DNA of 64,000 bases from Microascus cirrosus (taxonomy: Eukaryota; Ascomycota; Sordariomycetes; Microascales; Microascaceae), in contig JAMBUN010000104.1 in NCBI GenBank assembly GCA_030271035.1, positions 434,001-498,000 of the forward strand, in the 5' to 3' direction. Of the stretch, positions 35,935-47,146 are shown one piece after another. The position numbers were made by a program, and so were the translations under genes. Position 1 is the stretch's first letter; each line of letters begins with the position of its first letter. Below the pieces are notes generated by a model. The model made no database searches. It saw only the letters and a list, made by a program, of their open reading frames with translations, and was not told where the DNA came from.

Positions 35935-37603
35935 TTACCTGCGCATGTCCAACCCTGCCGCCAGCTCGGCCTCTAGGCCCTGCCCCACCCCGGCGTATTC
36001 CTGTGGCCGCGGATCGTCCGCCTTCCACTGCCCGTTCCCGGCGGGCATCGGCACCTGCCCCGGTTGCTGTTGGCCCGCCGCGCCCGCAACCCCCTGGGTG
36101 CCAGGTACCTGCCTGACAACCTGCCTAAACCGGTACACCTCCTCGAGAATCATCTTCCGCATCTCGCCCACATCGTCGACTATCTCAAAATCGAAGTTGA
36201 AGGTGGCGGGGCACTCGGGCTCGTCGGAGGCGTCGTGCCAGATCTGGAGGTAGGGGTGCTCGAGGGCCTGCTCGACGCTGATGCGCGAGGCCGGATCGAA
36301 GGCAAGCATCTTGTCGAGCAGGTCGAGAGCGTCTGGGTTGGCGTTGGGGAAGAGGGTGGGGAAGGGCTTCTTGGGCATAAAGGGCAGGTTGCGCACGTAC
36401 TCCTGAGCGCGCGACGAGCCGATGCGCGAGAGGGTCTCCTCGTTGGGGGTTCCGAGGATGTGCAGGATCTGGTTGAGCTGGTCGACGTAGTCGCGGCCCT
36501 TGAAGAAGGGGCGGCCGCCGAGAAGCTCGGCGAGGATGCAGCCGACAGACCAAACATCAACTAGGTAGGGGTTAGCATAGGATGAAGGAAGGGGGTTGAA
36601 GGGGGTTAAAGGTTGACTTACTAGCTTTGGTATAGTTCTGGAAGCTAAGCATGATCTCTGGAGCGCGGTACCACCTAGTTGCGACGTACTCGGTCATATA
36701 GCCGGCGTTCTCCTCCGGGTCAATGGAAAAGCCGCGGGCGAGGCCAAAGTCACAGATCTTGAGCTCGCAGTCGGCGTTGACAAGGAGGTTTCCCGGCTTC
36801 AGGTCGCGGTGCAGCACGTTGGCGGAGTGGATGTACTTAAGGCCGCAGAGGATCTGGTAGATGAAGGACTGGAAGTGGGCGTCGGTGAGAGGCTGGCCGG
36901 AGCGGATGATGGCCGCGAGGTCGCACTCCATCAGCTCTGCGCCGGGTTAGCCTAGGGCCAGTGAGTGGCTAGGGGGCCGAGGTGGGATTACCTTCGTAGA
37001 GGTAGGTCTCATTGAAGTTTTCGGGACGGGGGATGTCCATGTCATACAGACAAGTGATCTAGCTCTGGTTAGAGGCGTTCTCATCGTCCCTGGCCGTCGC
37101 GAATGTATTGCGCAATGTAGACTAAGGCCAAGAAGCATGAACTCACATTCCTGTGTCCCCTGAAGTGCTGCAGGAGCTTGATCTCGCGCAGGGCGCGCTT
37201 GGCGAGGATCTTCTTGCTGAAGACATTGGTGACCTTCTTGATGGCTATGCCCTCACCAGTCTGGTTGTTCGCGGCAGCGCTTTAAGACGCGTTAGCCAAC
37301 CCCCCACTCCCAGGTGTCGGGACAGAGCCTCCGCACAACCAGCGCGCATCTACCGCCCGGCGCCGCCTCACGGCGCTTCTACGCCCCCATCCTGCTCCAT
37401 ACGCGGGGTGAGGCCAGCCGGCGCTGCTTACGCCGGGCAGTAGTTGCGGGGTCCAGGTGAGGAGCACCAACAGGGGGAGCCAAGGCTTACCACACAATGC
37501 CATACGCACCCTGCCCTAATTCCTTGGTGACGGTGTATCGCTCGTCGACGATGAAGTCCTGGTTGAAAACCTTAAAGACCTTGCGGCCCTGGAGGTCGGC
37601 CAT
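35935..37603 (-). CDS. SLT2: Cell-wall-integrity MAP kinase (Slt2/MpkA/Mps1 type)
   Basis: Five exons, 37603-37491, 37279-37147, 37058-36992, 36936-36622 and 36560-35935, give 417 aa. It starts MADLQGRKVFKVFNQDFIVD, then the glycine loop ELGQGAYGIVC across intron 1. Also visible are LLQHFRGHRNITCLYDMDIP, catalytic HRDLKPGNLL, DFGLARGF, and the TEY activation lip (T186/Y188) in YMTEYVATRWYRAPE. The C-terminal extension carries Gln/Pro-rich sequence usual in moulds. This is the terminal kinase of the Pkc1-Bck1-Mkk cascade controlling cell-wall repair. Intron 1 is 211 bp and GC-rich, unusually long beside the 55-90 bp introns elsewhere in the gene. In yeast, Slt2 is a known Hsp90 client; an Hsp90 co-chaperone gene (cyclophilin-40) lies 3 kb away, probably coincidentally. 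Confidence 0.96.
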
Positions 37604-39149
37604 GGTGGGCGATATCGGCGGGGGGTTGGTTCTCAGGTCGGCGAAGTTGGGGACTAGCGGGGAGGTCTGGACGTAGCGCGGGCAAAGCGACCTGCAACGA
37701 GCGGCTGCGCTCGCAGGGGTTTTCGAGGAGAGAGCGATCGAGGGACTCGGAGACGAGCAGAGAAGGGCGATATGGGCGGAGAGGCGTTGGTTCTGTTCCA
37801 CCCCCGCTGGAATTGAGCCTTAGAGGTGGAGAATAGGACAAAGTCACGGAAAGATGTACTCCCGTATACGTATACACGGATGAACAAGCTGCCCTGAGCG
37901 AAAAAAGACACTGGACCCACGGCCAAGTAGGCGGACAAGCCGGCGTTTCCTCGTTGAGAAAATAAGAGGGATCGCGCTCACGGCGTAAGGAACGCAAAAT
38001 TCTTCAAGAGGAGGGAAGCTAAACAAGGGGTGAAGAAGAAAGGCGGTGCGTATTATATGTATGTAAGACCTGTCATTCCTGGCGCGCAAGAGGACGGAAA
38101 GAGATGGGCGGTTGTAAAATGTGAAGATCACCCTCCCAAGGAACAGTGAGGGGAACGCCGGAGCTTTCCAGTTTCGGCCCCCAAAGACACTGCCCCGCAG
38201 TGCTTCCGGTCTGCGCCCCTCGCCGCCCCTCTCGGCGCCTGTGAGGGATACTCTGCCACACCCCAGGCGTTGTCACTCCTTGCCGCCCATTTTATTGCAA
38301 GGATACGTGTACTGGAGTCGCCCATTGTGAGTAGTCCGGAGCTCTACGTAATTCTTTCGATGCTCAGTCGAGGGACCGCTAGGCTCAGGAAAAATTACTG
38401 GGCGTAGCTGTCCTGGCAGCAGGGTGGTTTGCTGCTCCCCTGCTGCCCCTCGGCCCCACCTTCTGCTTCTGGTACCGCGATACCTGCGCCCTATGAAGAT
38501 GCGGTACCCCCACAGCGCCCATCCGCGAGCAGCTACAAGGCTTTGGGGGCCGCCGAGGTACCATCAGCGTCCACCCTTGGCAGCCACTGCCTTGTCGAGA
38601 TGGTAATCACCCCCCTTGGCAAGGATGGCCAACCGACCAGTGGCATCACGGGGTGTAGCCGCGCGCAAACCGCCCATGCAATACCTGTGACGAGCCTTGC
38701 GATGGGACGGGGTTGCAGATCGAGATATTTGGTAGGATAGGGTGGTTGAAGGTCCACTTATTCTTGGAAACCGTCCTTCGGTCTTTTTGATGTTTGGGGT
38801 CGAGGCTACTGGACTGGACGCGCGTTCCGCGACTGTCGCTGCAGTTTTACAGGTCATGGCTGGGCAGGGTAGACGATGGGAATAGCGGGGAACAGGGGTG
38901 AAGGCATAATGCTGGAGGGCTGGCGCAGCCTCGTCGAGCCCATGTAGTATAAAATGGGAAGATTTCTTGATTTTGGAATTCATTGACGCCTGCCACCAAC
39001 AGGCCACGGGGAAAAAAAAAGAAAAAAAAAAACCGGAAGTGTCTAGGAGATAACATACTGGTCGTATCCCTCACCCTTTCCAACGCCGAGCCCTCTATAT
39101 CATATGCATCGTCGCAGAGTCTATCTGCTCCGTCGTCCTCTGCCTACCC
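37604..39149. other. Intergenic region, MAP kinase promoter side
   Basis: About 1.5 kb between the MAP kinase start and the phosphatase stop. A 103-codon plus-strand ORF (38429-38740) is unrecognised. An A9-G-A11 run lies at 39012-39032. Confidence 0.45.
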
Positions 39150-39813
39150 CTACGCCGAATCACCATTAACGCCCGGCGCAACCTCCGCTAAGAAATTCTT
39201 CGTAAACCGCTGGCACTGCTCATACGCCCTCTTGAACCCCCTCTCCCCGCCGTAGTACGGGTCGTCCACAACCTCCGCGGACTTGCCCTCGCCCGCGTAC
39301 TCTCCCCAGAGCATGACCTTCGCCTTGTGACCCTGCTTCTGGCGGGCGAGGCGGCGGATGTCGGAGAGGTTGGAGAGGTCCATTGCGAAGACGTAGTCGA
39401 AGGTGTCGAGGTCGGATTTGCGGAGCTAAGAGCGTTAGGTTCGGGGAGCGCAGGGAGCGCGAGTAAGGGCTGATCTGGGGACGTACCTGGCGGCCCCGGT
39501 GGACGTAGTTCTTGATCCCGTTGGCCTCTAGCGTCATCATCGTCCTGTCGTCTGGTGCATCACCCACATGATACGCCGCTGGGCCCGTTAGTGGCCTCCC
39601 TCTCATCCCATCTTCTCAATTCTTCGCACAGGGACCGAATTTGAAAAAAAGAAAGAAGGGCTAGAGTAGCTCACCCGTTCCACAAGAGTCAATCTTGTCA
39701 AAATACTGGGCATACTGCTCCTTCTGCGCAATGGACTTGAATACCCCCTCTGCCATCGTTGACCGGCAGATGTTGCCAAGGCAGACGAATAGTACAGAGA
39801 TCTTGTCGGGCAT
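39150..39813 (-). CDS. LTP1: Low-molecular-weight phosphotyrosine protein phosphatase
   Basis: Three exons, 39813-39675, 39578-39487 and 39425-39150, give 168 aa. The catalytic P-loop is VCLGNICRSTMAE, with nucleophile C11 and R17. DSCGTAAYHVGDAPDDRTM reads through the first junction. The general-acid loop is DDPYYGG near residue 132. Introns of 96 and 61 bp have GTGAGC and GTACGT donors. The enzyme dephosphorylates tyrosine residues, and acyl phosphates in vitro. Length fits the 150-170 aa family. It lies downstream of the MAP kinase promoter region, same strand, with no operon-like link expected in a fungus. Confidence 0.95.
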
Positions 39814-40743
39814 TGTGGCGGCAGAAAGTGTATATTCTCGGGTTGCGCGTTTATATGTGACACAAAGTGAATGAGGGTGGAAGAGTAGTTAGGTTGGGCT
39901 GAGAGATGGTGGTGTCCAAATCGAGTTCAGATTCTCAGGTACGCGGCGGATGCCCCTGATCTAAATATTGACACTGTGATATTGGCTACTCTTCCGCAGA
40001 GAATGGCTCCTGAGCCGTACATAAACACACAGTGCTGTCAACCCCGCCCACCAGGCAACTTCTTCGAGGTTCGGTTTTCAGGGTCCCTTCTGCTCACTTC
40101 ACCCATCCACGTCCAGAGATTCACTCCTAACTGCCCGCCCGCCAGTCAGAGTGCTCTTCGCTAACAAGGAGCTGACAGTCTGAGCTGACAGGACACCTCA
40201 GCGCCGCCAGGTTGGGAACGAGTTCACTGCGAGGAAGGCAGAATGGAGAAAGCTCGTTCGAATCATAGAAGCTTTCACATAATAATAGTTTCTCTCTTTT
40301 AACGAATCTATTAAACTGCAACTTCGTCCTGACGGGTGTTCTGGTGCCACACGAGCTGCTGCGTCCCCAATGGAAAACGTTTAGGGTCGACCTGCCCCGC
40401 CAAACTACCCCGCCATTCGGTACCAGACCCAAGCTGAGCCAGCTAGAAGCTTCCATCAGACCCGCCGCAGCTTTCCTTTTTCTTGTTCCACGGCCTGCAG
40501 TAACTGCTACAAGTAGAAACCGCCGGGCATAAATCTCGCCGTGGAACCTCTTTAGGCCAATTCATTCCTCGCATCCTCTGGAGCTCTCCGTCAGGCCCTG
40601 TGAAGACAAAGGCAAACACGACTTCAGCCGTACCTGCCCCGCATTCCACCACTCATCCCACCTCCACCTCTCGATTCCCTACTTCCGCTCTCTTCCTTTA
40701 CAACTCTCCTGTCTACAACCTCAGCTGCTAGACAACCGCAACC
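39814..40743. promoter_or_regulatory. Divergent promoter region, phosphatase / cyclophilin-40
   Basis: 930 bp between two divergent ATGs. The last 100 bp before the cyclophilin ATG is CT-rich with CCTCAGCT and ACAACCGCAACC, a typical mould leader. No gene seen. Confidence 0.5.
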
Positions 40744-41922
40744 ATGGCTGACACCAAGGATCCCCGCGTCTACTTCGACATCACTATCAACGGCGAGCCG
40801 GCCGGCCGCATCGTCATGCAGTTGTACGCCTCGCTGGTGCCCAAGACCGCCGAGAACTTCCGCGCCCTCTGCACTGGCGAGAAGGGCGACGGTAAGGCCG
40901 GTATCCCGCTCCACTACAAGGGCTCCGGCTTCCACCGCGTGATCAAGTCGTTCATGATCCAGGGTGGTGACTTCACCAAGGGAGATGGCACCGGCGGCGA
41001 GTCGATATATGGCGAGAAGTTTAACGACGAGGCATTCGAGAAGAAGCACGACAAGCCCTTCCTACTCTCCATGGCCAACGCTGGTCCTAGTATGTTTACT
41101 CTTACCCAGATACTTCGTCTGTCCCTGGCCAAGGCTAACTAGTCAGACACCAACGGCTCCCAGTTCTTCATCACCACCGTCCCCACCCCGCACCTCGACG
41201 GCAAGCACGTCGTCTTTGGCGAGGTCATCGCCGGCAAGTCGATCGTCCGTAAGATCGAGAACGCTCGCACCCTCGAGGCCGACCGCCCCGCCCAGCCTAT
41301 CGTCATTTCGGCGTCCGGCGAGCTCTCGCCCGACGAGACCCTCGAGACCTCCGGCGGAGCCGGCCCGGACGCCTACGGCGACGCGTACGAGGACTATCCG
41401 GACGACCTGGATGAGGACACGAACCTCGACGCCTCGACGGTGCTACGCATCGCCACTGACTGCAAGGGTTTCGGCAACGCAGCCCTCAAAGCGGGCGCCA
41501 CAAGCGTTGCGGTCGAGAAGTACCAGAAGGGACTGCGGTACCTGAACGAGGAACCCGAGACGGACAAGGAGCCCAAGGAGGTCGTGCAGGGGCTCGAAGC
41601 CCTGCGCTTCACGCTGCACAACAACGCCGCCCTCGTGCACACTAAGACGGAGAGCTGGGACGAGGCCGTCGCGTCTGCCACCAGCGCGCTGGCCGTGCAA
41701 AGCGGCGCAGTCAAGGACCAGGACCGTGCCAAGGCGCTTTATAGGCGCGGGCTGGCGCACGTGGCGCGCAAGGACGACGATGCGGCGCTAGAGGACTTTG
41801 GGGCCGCCGCGAAACTGGTGCCAGGCGACGGCGCGGTGGTGGGCCAGCTTGGGGCAGTAAAGAGGAGGGTTGAAGGCAAGGAGAAGAAGCAGAAGGAGGC
41901 AATCAAGAAGTTCTTCTCGTAG
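40744..41922 (+). CDS. CPR6: Cyclophilin-40, peptidyl-prolyl isomerase with TPR domain
   Basis: Two exons, 40744-41089 and 41147-41922, with a 57-bp intron (GTATGT...GTCAG), give 373 aa. The N-terminal cyclophilin domain (about 8-175) has VYFDITINGEPAGRIVMQLY, active-site GFHRVIKSFMIQGGDF (catalytic Arg), GSQFFITTVPTPHLDGKHVVFG and EVIAG. The cyclosporin-contact Trp of cyclophilin A is His here (TPHLDGKH), as in other Cyp40 proteins. The C-terminal half is TPR-like, with FTLHNNAALVHTKTESWDEA, KALYRRGLAHVARKDDDAAL and a basic tail KEKKQKEAIKKFFS. The domain pair marks the Hsp90 co-chaperone Cpr6/Cpr7. TPR residues expected to clamp the Hsp90 MEEVD tail (N in HNNAAL; K and R in KALYRRG) are present. 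Confidence 0.96.
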
Positions 41923-42517
41923 GAGTGGTTGAAGAGCGGGTTCACGGGTCAAAGTTGTAAATTTCAACGCTGGAGGTACCAATGAAGGAGGCGATGCGAG
42001 CAGCGCTTAAAGGATCGGAAGGGAGGCTAGCAGATGGAAGGTGTAATTGCAGTAACAAGAAACACCAATAAACGTCGAATATCTCATTCACCAGTGCTAT
42101 GTACCAAGTGGAACTAATACTGTTGTTGTCAAGAAATGTAGAGAAGCGAATGTCACGCTGGCCACCATGCATGCCCTATCTACCGAAATCTAAAAAGAGT
42201 CATGACCAGGAAAAATCGAGAGACGAAGGAGAGAAAAGAAGGGGAAAGCGGACAAAGAGATAAGAGATTCGTATCATTACGTACATCGTGACCCCTCCCC
42301 GGTTTTAAAGCAAAGTGTAAAGCCTCCGTTTTTATGAAGAAAAGAAGGGTCGGGCTTTCCCTTTCGTTTATCCCGCGCAATAGGTGAAAAAGCCTCGTAA
42401 CGCGCCCGGTCGGACCATCCAAGCCATGATAAGGCCCATCTACTGCCCTCACAAAGGAAAATATTCCTATCTTCTATCCGCAAGGGGATCTGCTGCCCCC
42501 TTGTGAAACAGCACGTC
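41923..42517. other. Intergenic region between convergent genes
   Basis: 595 bp holding the 3' flanks of cyclophilin-40 and the RasGAP gene. No gene seen. Confidence 0.5.
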
Positions 42518-45500
42518 TCAAGCCCCCTTTCCGACCGCATCCGGAGAGTTGCTCCTGCCCATCCTCATGATCCCGCTCAGCAACCCTCTAGTCCCCCTAT
42601 TCCTACTCCCCCTTGACGTGCCCGTGCTCCCGTCCATAGTCCTCCCCCTTTCCCTCTCTTCAACCGGCGACCCGGGTGCCCTTAGTGCCACAGGGTTCCC
42701 CGTAGGCGCGTACGCCAGCTCGTCCGCGTCCCACTGGGACTGTGCCGAGGTGTTCTCGGCGTGGCTCTCTGAGTCCGGGGACCGGTCGTTGTGCCTGAGG
42801 GCCTCCACCCGCGCGAGTGAGGCGTCGCACCGGTGCTGGAGTGAGGCGCAGACGTCGTTGAAGGTGCGGAGATCGCCGTCCGAGCGCATGTCGGAGCTAG
42901 GCGAGAAGAAAGTCCGCGGCGCCGCCTGTGGCGACGACGGCATGGTGCGGGAGCCCGAGGTGTGGTCGTCAGACAGGGGGTTGGCGTCGACCCACAGGCG
43001 GACCAGCGCAGCAAAGTTCCGCGATCCATCGACTAGGTACGGCAACGAGAGGAAGCCCTCCTTGGCTGTCGGCGATAAGCGCCCCATGATGGTCACTGGG
43101 GTCGAATACGGCGCCGGCAGCGGGTTCGTGCTGCGATCCGCGGGGATGGCGCACACTTGGTCGATCAGCTCTTTCATCGACCTCCGCTGCGCGGTGAGGA
43201 ACTTGTTCATGGGCTCCATCCACCCCTCCTTCTGCCCAAAGGTCGTCATATTTGCGAGCGCCTGCAGCGTCTTGGCGATGAGGGTGAAGGTGCGTTGCGC
43301 ACGCGGCCGGGGTAAGTCGTGCAGAAGGCCGAAGAGCTTGGGGCTTAGGATTGCCGGGCAGATGAAGCGGAGGAAGAGGAAGCCCGAGACACTCGTGTAG
43401 CTGACCGTGCGAAGGAAGTCACCGTACCGGTCGTCCGCCACGGCGCGGATGTACTTGAGGATGTGGCGCAGCTCGGGCGGCAGTCGGTTGGCTGACCCGG
43501 CGATGCAGTCCCACACCTCGGTCGAGAGCTGGATGAGCTGATTCCAGTGCTGCTGGAGCTCGTCGCCATTGCGGATACGCGAAGGGTCGACTTCGCAGTC
43601 CGGGTTCGAGTCGTTGATCTCGACTATCTTGTCGCTCAGCACCTCCTGTATGTACTCTTTCCCTAGCCGCCGCATATGGAACTCGAGTGCCTGCGTGAGG
43701 AGCGAGTTACCTCGGAATAGTAAGTTCGCCTCGCCCGTGAGTGACCGGCTCATATCCCGCACGATCTGCTCGCGGTCGCTCGTTGATGACTCCAACGACT
43801 CGCTCGACCGTAGCCGGCGGCTGAAGCGGTACTTTTTGATGGACGTCTGGTTGCCTATGCCGTCGATTTCGTCCTCCACCAGCGCCATAAGCCAGTCAGT
43901 CGCCTTTCCAGACACCTGGAAGATGTTGAGAAAAATCTCCGAGAGCCTCCGTAGGTTCGACGGCATGACCTCGGCGATCTGCGACGTGAGTCCCGAGGGA
44001 AAGCGGTGGAGCAGCTCTGAGAGCGCCTGGTAGTCCTTTTCCGGAAGGACGACGAGCTCCTCGTGGTAGAGCTTGACCAACATCGTACCGATGCACTGCT
44101 GCTGGTCGTCCAGGACCTGCAGCCACTGTTCGTGGTCTTTTCCCCGTTCGAGATCATGTATAGGGATGTCAACGGATCCGCATATGACTTCGAGCGGGCC
44201 GCCATGTTTCGAAACAGCCAGGGACGCCTGGGGCGGATGCGAGTTGTCGACGTGCCCATCGACTCTCTTCAGCACGACCGATAGGTACGGTAGGTATGCC
44301 TGCAGGCCATGAAAGTCGCAGTCTGCCCTCCAGAACGGGTTTTTTGTATGGGTCTTAATTGTCGTCCTCGCCCGCACCTCGCCGTCGAGTATCACCTCGG
44401 CGAAGTAGTGGCCCACAAGACTCTCAGGGCTATCGCTCTTCAGCGCGGGCGCCTCCAACGGACCGCAGGTCTTCGCGCGCAATTTGGCCTCTGTCACGCG
44501 CACCGAGAGGGACTTCTCCACACGGAACACGCCGTCGAAACTCGTCAGCTCCGCGTCTCTCACCTCGACGATGCCGTCCTTGTGCTTCGGGTCGAGGCGG
44601 TAAAGATCGGGTACGGCAAAGGCGCGGAGGAGAACGAACCACACCTCGAAGTGTACCCTCGTGTCGAGGGCCAAATATACGGGTCTAAAGATGGACAATT
44701 GTGTGGAGGTAGAAGTGTAGATGGGGAATATAGCGATACAGAACTCTTCGTCCAGGACCGTCCGGTCCAGCGGCTGTATGGCACTCCGCGAGAGTTGCGA
44801 CAGCTCAATTACAGAGAGGATAGAGCTGTCGCTCTCAGTAAGAAGCTTCAACTCGCCATTGTCCTGTAGGATACACGACACCCTTCTCCATGTTGACGTC
44901 GGCGAGCGCAGGTCTCGCGTGGACGGCCGCTTGACTATCGCGCGCGGTGATGTAGCGAGTCCTTTGTCCCACAGCATGACCCTCCCAATCTTTATTATAC
45001 TCGTCGGCTTTACGTTTTGCCCGGCCGAGGACGTGTGCCGGCGCAGTTCCGGTCTTGTGGGAGCAACGGGACTCGTCGGCTTCCCGTTCATCATGGGGCC
45101 ACTGACGGGTCTGAGCTGCTGCCAGCACAGCAGAGCCGCCAGCCACAGGTCAGCCTCGTCGGGCACTAGCGGCCTGAGGATCATATCGATGGTGAAGTGA
45201 CTCGCGAGGATCTCGAGACACCTATACCGCCCTTTGTCCGGGTAGTCGACGGGAATGACGCGGCACCCCCGCAGGTCGGCTATCAGACATGAGTGGAAAG
45301 GGCCGTCCTGGCCGGAGTCGAACATTAAGCTACCCTTTTCCTCCTCGATGTAAGCCATCCCTGCAGTCCAGGGACCCCCAGCCTCGAGCTGGTATTCCAC
45401 TTCGCCCCTCATGCGGCCACAGAGGTTCTTCATCAGGAGGAGCACCTTGTTCGCGTCGTCGGTGGCTATGGGAAGTGGGAGGGAGTCGACCGATGGCGGC

Positions 45501-46222
45501 GGCGATACTAGAGGAGAGGTCGGTCGGGATGATTGTCGTTTGACGAGGCGGCGCGTGGTGAGCTTCCTGTCCTTCGTCGGCTGCGCCCTTTGCGCTTGAT
45601 ATTGCTCGGTGTGTGGGGACTCCGATTGTCGCCCTGAAGGGGGCAGGGTCAGAGCTTCCAGAGGGTCCTGAGACCGTGGGCTGTCGGTTCCCTGCTGCTG
45701 CAGCCCGGCGGCTGAGAAGGACCCTATGCGCCGGCGTGTGTCGCCTGCGGTTGACAAGGAGACGGGCGGCTGGCGAACGCTCGCACCCTCCATCGTGTAT
45801 GTCCTCTGCCTTGGGGGCACGCGCTGGGTTGGTGGGCTCGTAGGGTTAATCGACGTGTCGTCGGCGGGGCTATCGGGGCTATCGAAACTGTCGTTGAAGA
45901 CCATACCTTGACGCCTCATCGGGCCGCCAGGGAGACCTCTTGAAGAGGCATTGGGTGAGTTCAAGGCGATGGTGCGGGGTCTGGTCGGGAGCGGAGGGGG
46001 TACATCGGCATCGATAGCGGCCGGGACACCAGGAGCAGATGTCGAGACGGGCGTAACGGAATCGGTGGAGGGCGCCGGCGTCGACTCGGCGGTGATAGTA
46101 GTGGGAGGGATGGAAGGTGAGAGGAGGCGATCAGGCGGCTCGGGAGTCACGGCCCTAATGGTCCGCCCTTGTACGCTTGACCTGAAGCTCGAGCGCAAGC
46201 TGCTGGCGGACGGCCTTTCCAT
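42518..46222 (-). CDS. Ras GTPase-activating protein with PH-like, C2 and RasGAP domains (Bud2-like)
   Basis: A single uninterrupted frame of 1234 aa from the ATG at 46222. The first about 255 residues are Ser/Pro/Thr-rich. Next is a PH-like region (GEVEYQLEAGGPWTAGMAYI ... DEADLWLAALLCWQQL), a second PH-like region (IGRVMLWDKGL ... WRRVSCILQDNGELKLL), and a C2 domain (SLSVRVTEAKL ... KNPFWRADCDFHG). The RasGAP domain follows: ANLLFRGNSLLTQALEFHM (R837 as the arginine finger), GFLFLRFICPAILSPKLFGL and AKTLQALANMTTFGQKEGWM. The tail is Ser-rich and basic. The order resembles Bud2/Cla2, the GAP for the Rsr1/Bud1 polarity GTPase, but another fungal RasGAP cannot be ruled out. The frame is open upstream of 46222, so a 5' exon is possible. 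Confidence 0.9.
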   Translation of the reverse strand: MERPSASSLRSSFRSSVQGRTIRAVTPEPPDRLLSPSIPPTTITAESTPAPSTDSVTPVSTSAPGVPAAIDADVPPPLPTRPRTIALNSPNASSRGLPGGPMRRQGMVFNDSFDSPDSPADDTSINPTSPPTQRVPPRQRTYTMEGASVRQPPVSLSTAGDTRRRIGSFSAAGLQQQGTDSPRSQDPLEALTLPPSGRQSESPHTEQYQAQRAQPTKDRKLTTRRLVKRQSSRPTSPLVSPPPSVDSLPLPIATDDANKVLLLMKNLCGRMRGEVEYQLEAGGPWTAGMAYIEEEKGSLMFDSGQDGPFHSCLIADLRGCRVIPVDYPDKGRYRCLEILASHFTIDMILRPLVPDEADLWLAALLCWQQLRPVSGPMMNGKPTSPVAPTRPELRRHTSSAGQNVKPTSIIKIGRVMLWDKGLATSPRAIVKRPSTRDLRSPTSTWRRVSCILQDNGELKLLTESDSSILSVIELSQLSRSAIQPLDRTVLDEEFCIAIFPIYTSTSTQLSIFRPVYLALDTRVHFEVWFVLLRAFAVPDLYRLDPKHKDGIVEVRDAELTSFDGVFRVEKSLSVRVTEAKLRAKTCGPLEAPALKSDSPESLVGHYFAEVILDGEVRARTTIKTHTKNPFWRADCDFHGLQAYLPYLSVVLKRVDGHVDNSHPPQASLAVSKHGGPLEVICGSVDIPIHDLERGKDHEQWLQVLDDQQQCIGTMLVKLYHEELVVLPEKDYQALSELLHRFPSGLTSQIAEVMPSNLRRLSEIFLNIFQVSGKATDWLMALVEDEIDGIGNQTSIKKYRFSRRLRSSESLESSTSDREQIVRDMSRSLTGEANLLFRGNSLLTQALEFHMRRLGKEYIQEVLSDKIVEINDSNPDCEVDPSRIRNGDELQQHWNQLIQLSTEVWDCIAGSANRLPPELRHILKYIRAVADDRYGDFLRTVSYTSVSGFLFLRFICPAILSPKLFGLLHDLPRPRAQRTFTLIAKTLQALANMTTFGQKEGWMEPMNKFLTAQRRSMKELIDQVCAIPADRSTNPLPAPYSTPVTIMGRLSPTAKEGFLSLPYLVDGSRNFAALVRLWVDANPLSDDHTSGSRTMPSSPQAAPRTFFSPSSDMRSDGDLRTFNDVCASLQHRCDASLARVEALRHNDRSPDSESHAENTSAQSQWDADELAYAPTGNPVALRAPGSPVEERERGRTMDGSTGTSRGSRNRGTRGLLSGIMRMGRSNSPDAVGKGA

Positions 46223-47119
46223 GGCTCGGTGGACGTCGGGAGCCGTGTTCTTGGCCCGATCGACGGATTGCAGGGTTCGCGGGATCCTGGTAGCGGACCG
46301 GGTTCATCCATTGACTCTCATCGGTTGTCGCTTAATGCCATCGCTGGTTCACGCCCACTCCGGACTCGCATCTGGGTGGCTCAGCGGTCTTCTGGGACAG
46401 AGGCGCCGGTCGCGGGATTCGACGAACAGCGCGAGAAGACGGCCGGGGCAGGTGCGTGACGAAGTCTCGGTCTTGGAGGGGAATGAAGCTATTAAAATTG
46501 GGGGTTGTGTTCGGTGGGGCTGCTTGATCACGGTCGGTGCGGGAGACTGGCCGGGGCAACGGGGCAGAATGTGGCACGCCGTATCGGAAGAACTGGGGTG
46601 AGGATTGGTGGGGCTCAGCCAGATATCGAGGGTTTCGAGGGCCCGGGGCTTGTACGGCGGATCCGATTTGATTCGGTGGGTCGGGCGCTGCGGGATACGC
46701 GCGGCGGGAAGTTTAGCAGCGACGGCTGGGTGCCAATGGTAAAGGAACCAAGTAAAGACCAAAGAGAGGACAGAGAGACGTCGGGACGGCGTTATTATCA
46801 AGGCAACCACGGAGGAATGACGAAGTGGAGGCGGGAGGGGCCACGAGTGGGGCGTGGAGGGCCAGATGGGGTCAGTGGAGAGGTTGATGCTCCGAGCCGA
46901 GGGAGTCGCTTCGCGAGTTTACTGGACCTTGAATATCGGGAGATGCACCAACGGGCGGCCCACAAGTCGCGAGCCAAATTGGTCCAGGGCATCAAGACCG
47001 GCGATGATACCGAGATGGTGGATCGCAGGCTCATTCGAGTGCAGCTAAGCTGGCATAGCTTTCGGCGACCCAGCCAGGTAGATGGGGGGCGGAAATGGGA
47101 TTGAAAAGTCAGAAGCGGG

Positions 47120-47146
47120 AAAAAAAAAAATCAAGGAAAAAAAAAA
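47120..47146. repeat. Two A-tracts, A11-TCAAGG-A10
   Basis: Adjacent runs of 11 and 10 A, each followed by TCA, about 0.9 kb upstream of the RasGAP ATG. A simple-sequence tract of possible nucleosome-excluding character. Confidence 0.75.

Noticed and set aside
46505..47104. 199-codon plus-strand ORF upstream of RasGAP
   Set aside because: Antisense to the RasGAP promoter side, composition Gly/Arg-rich without structure; no supporting features.
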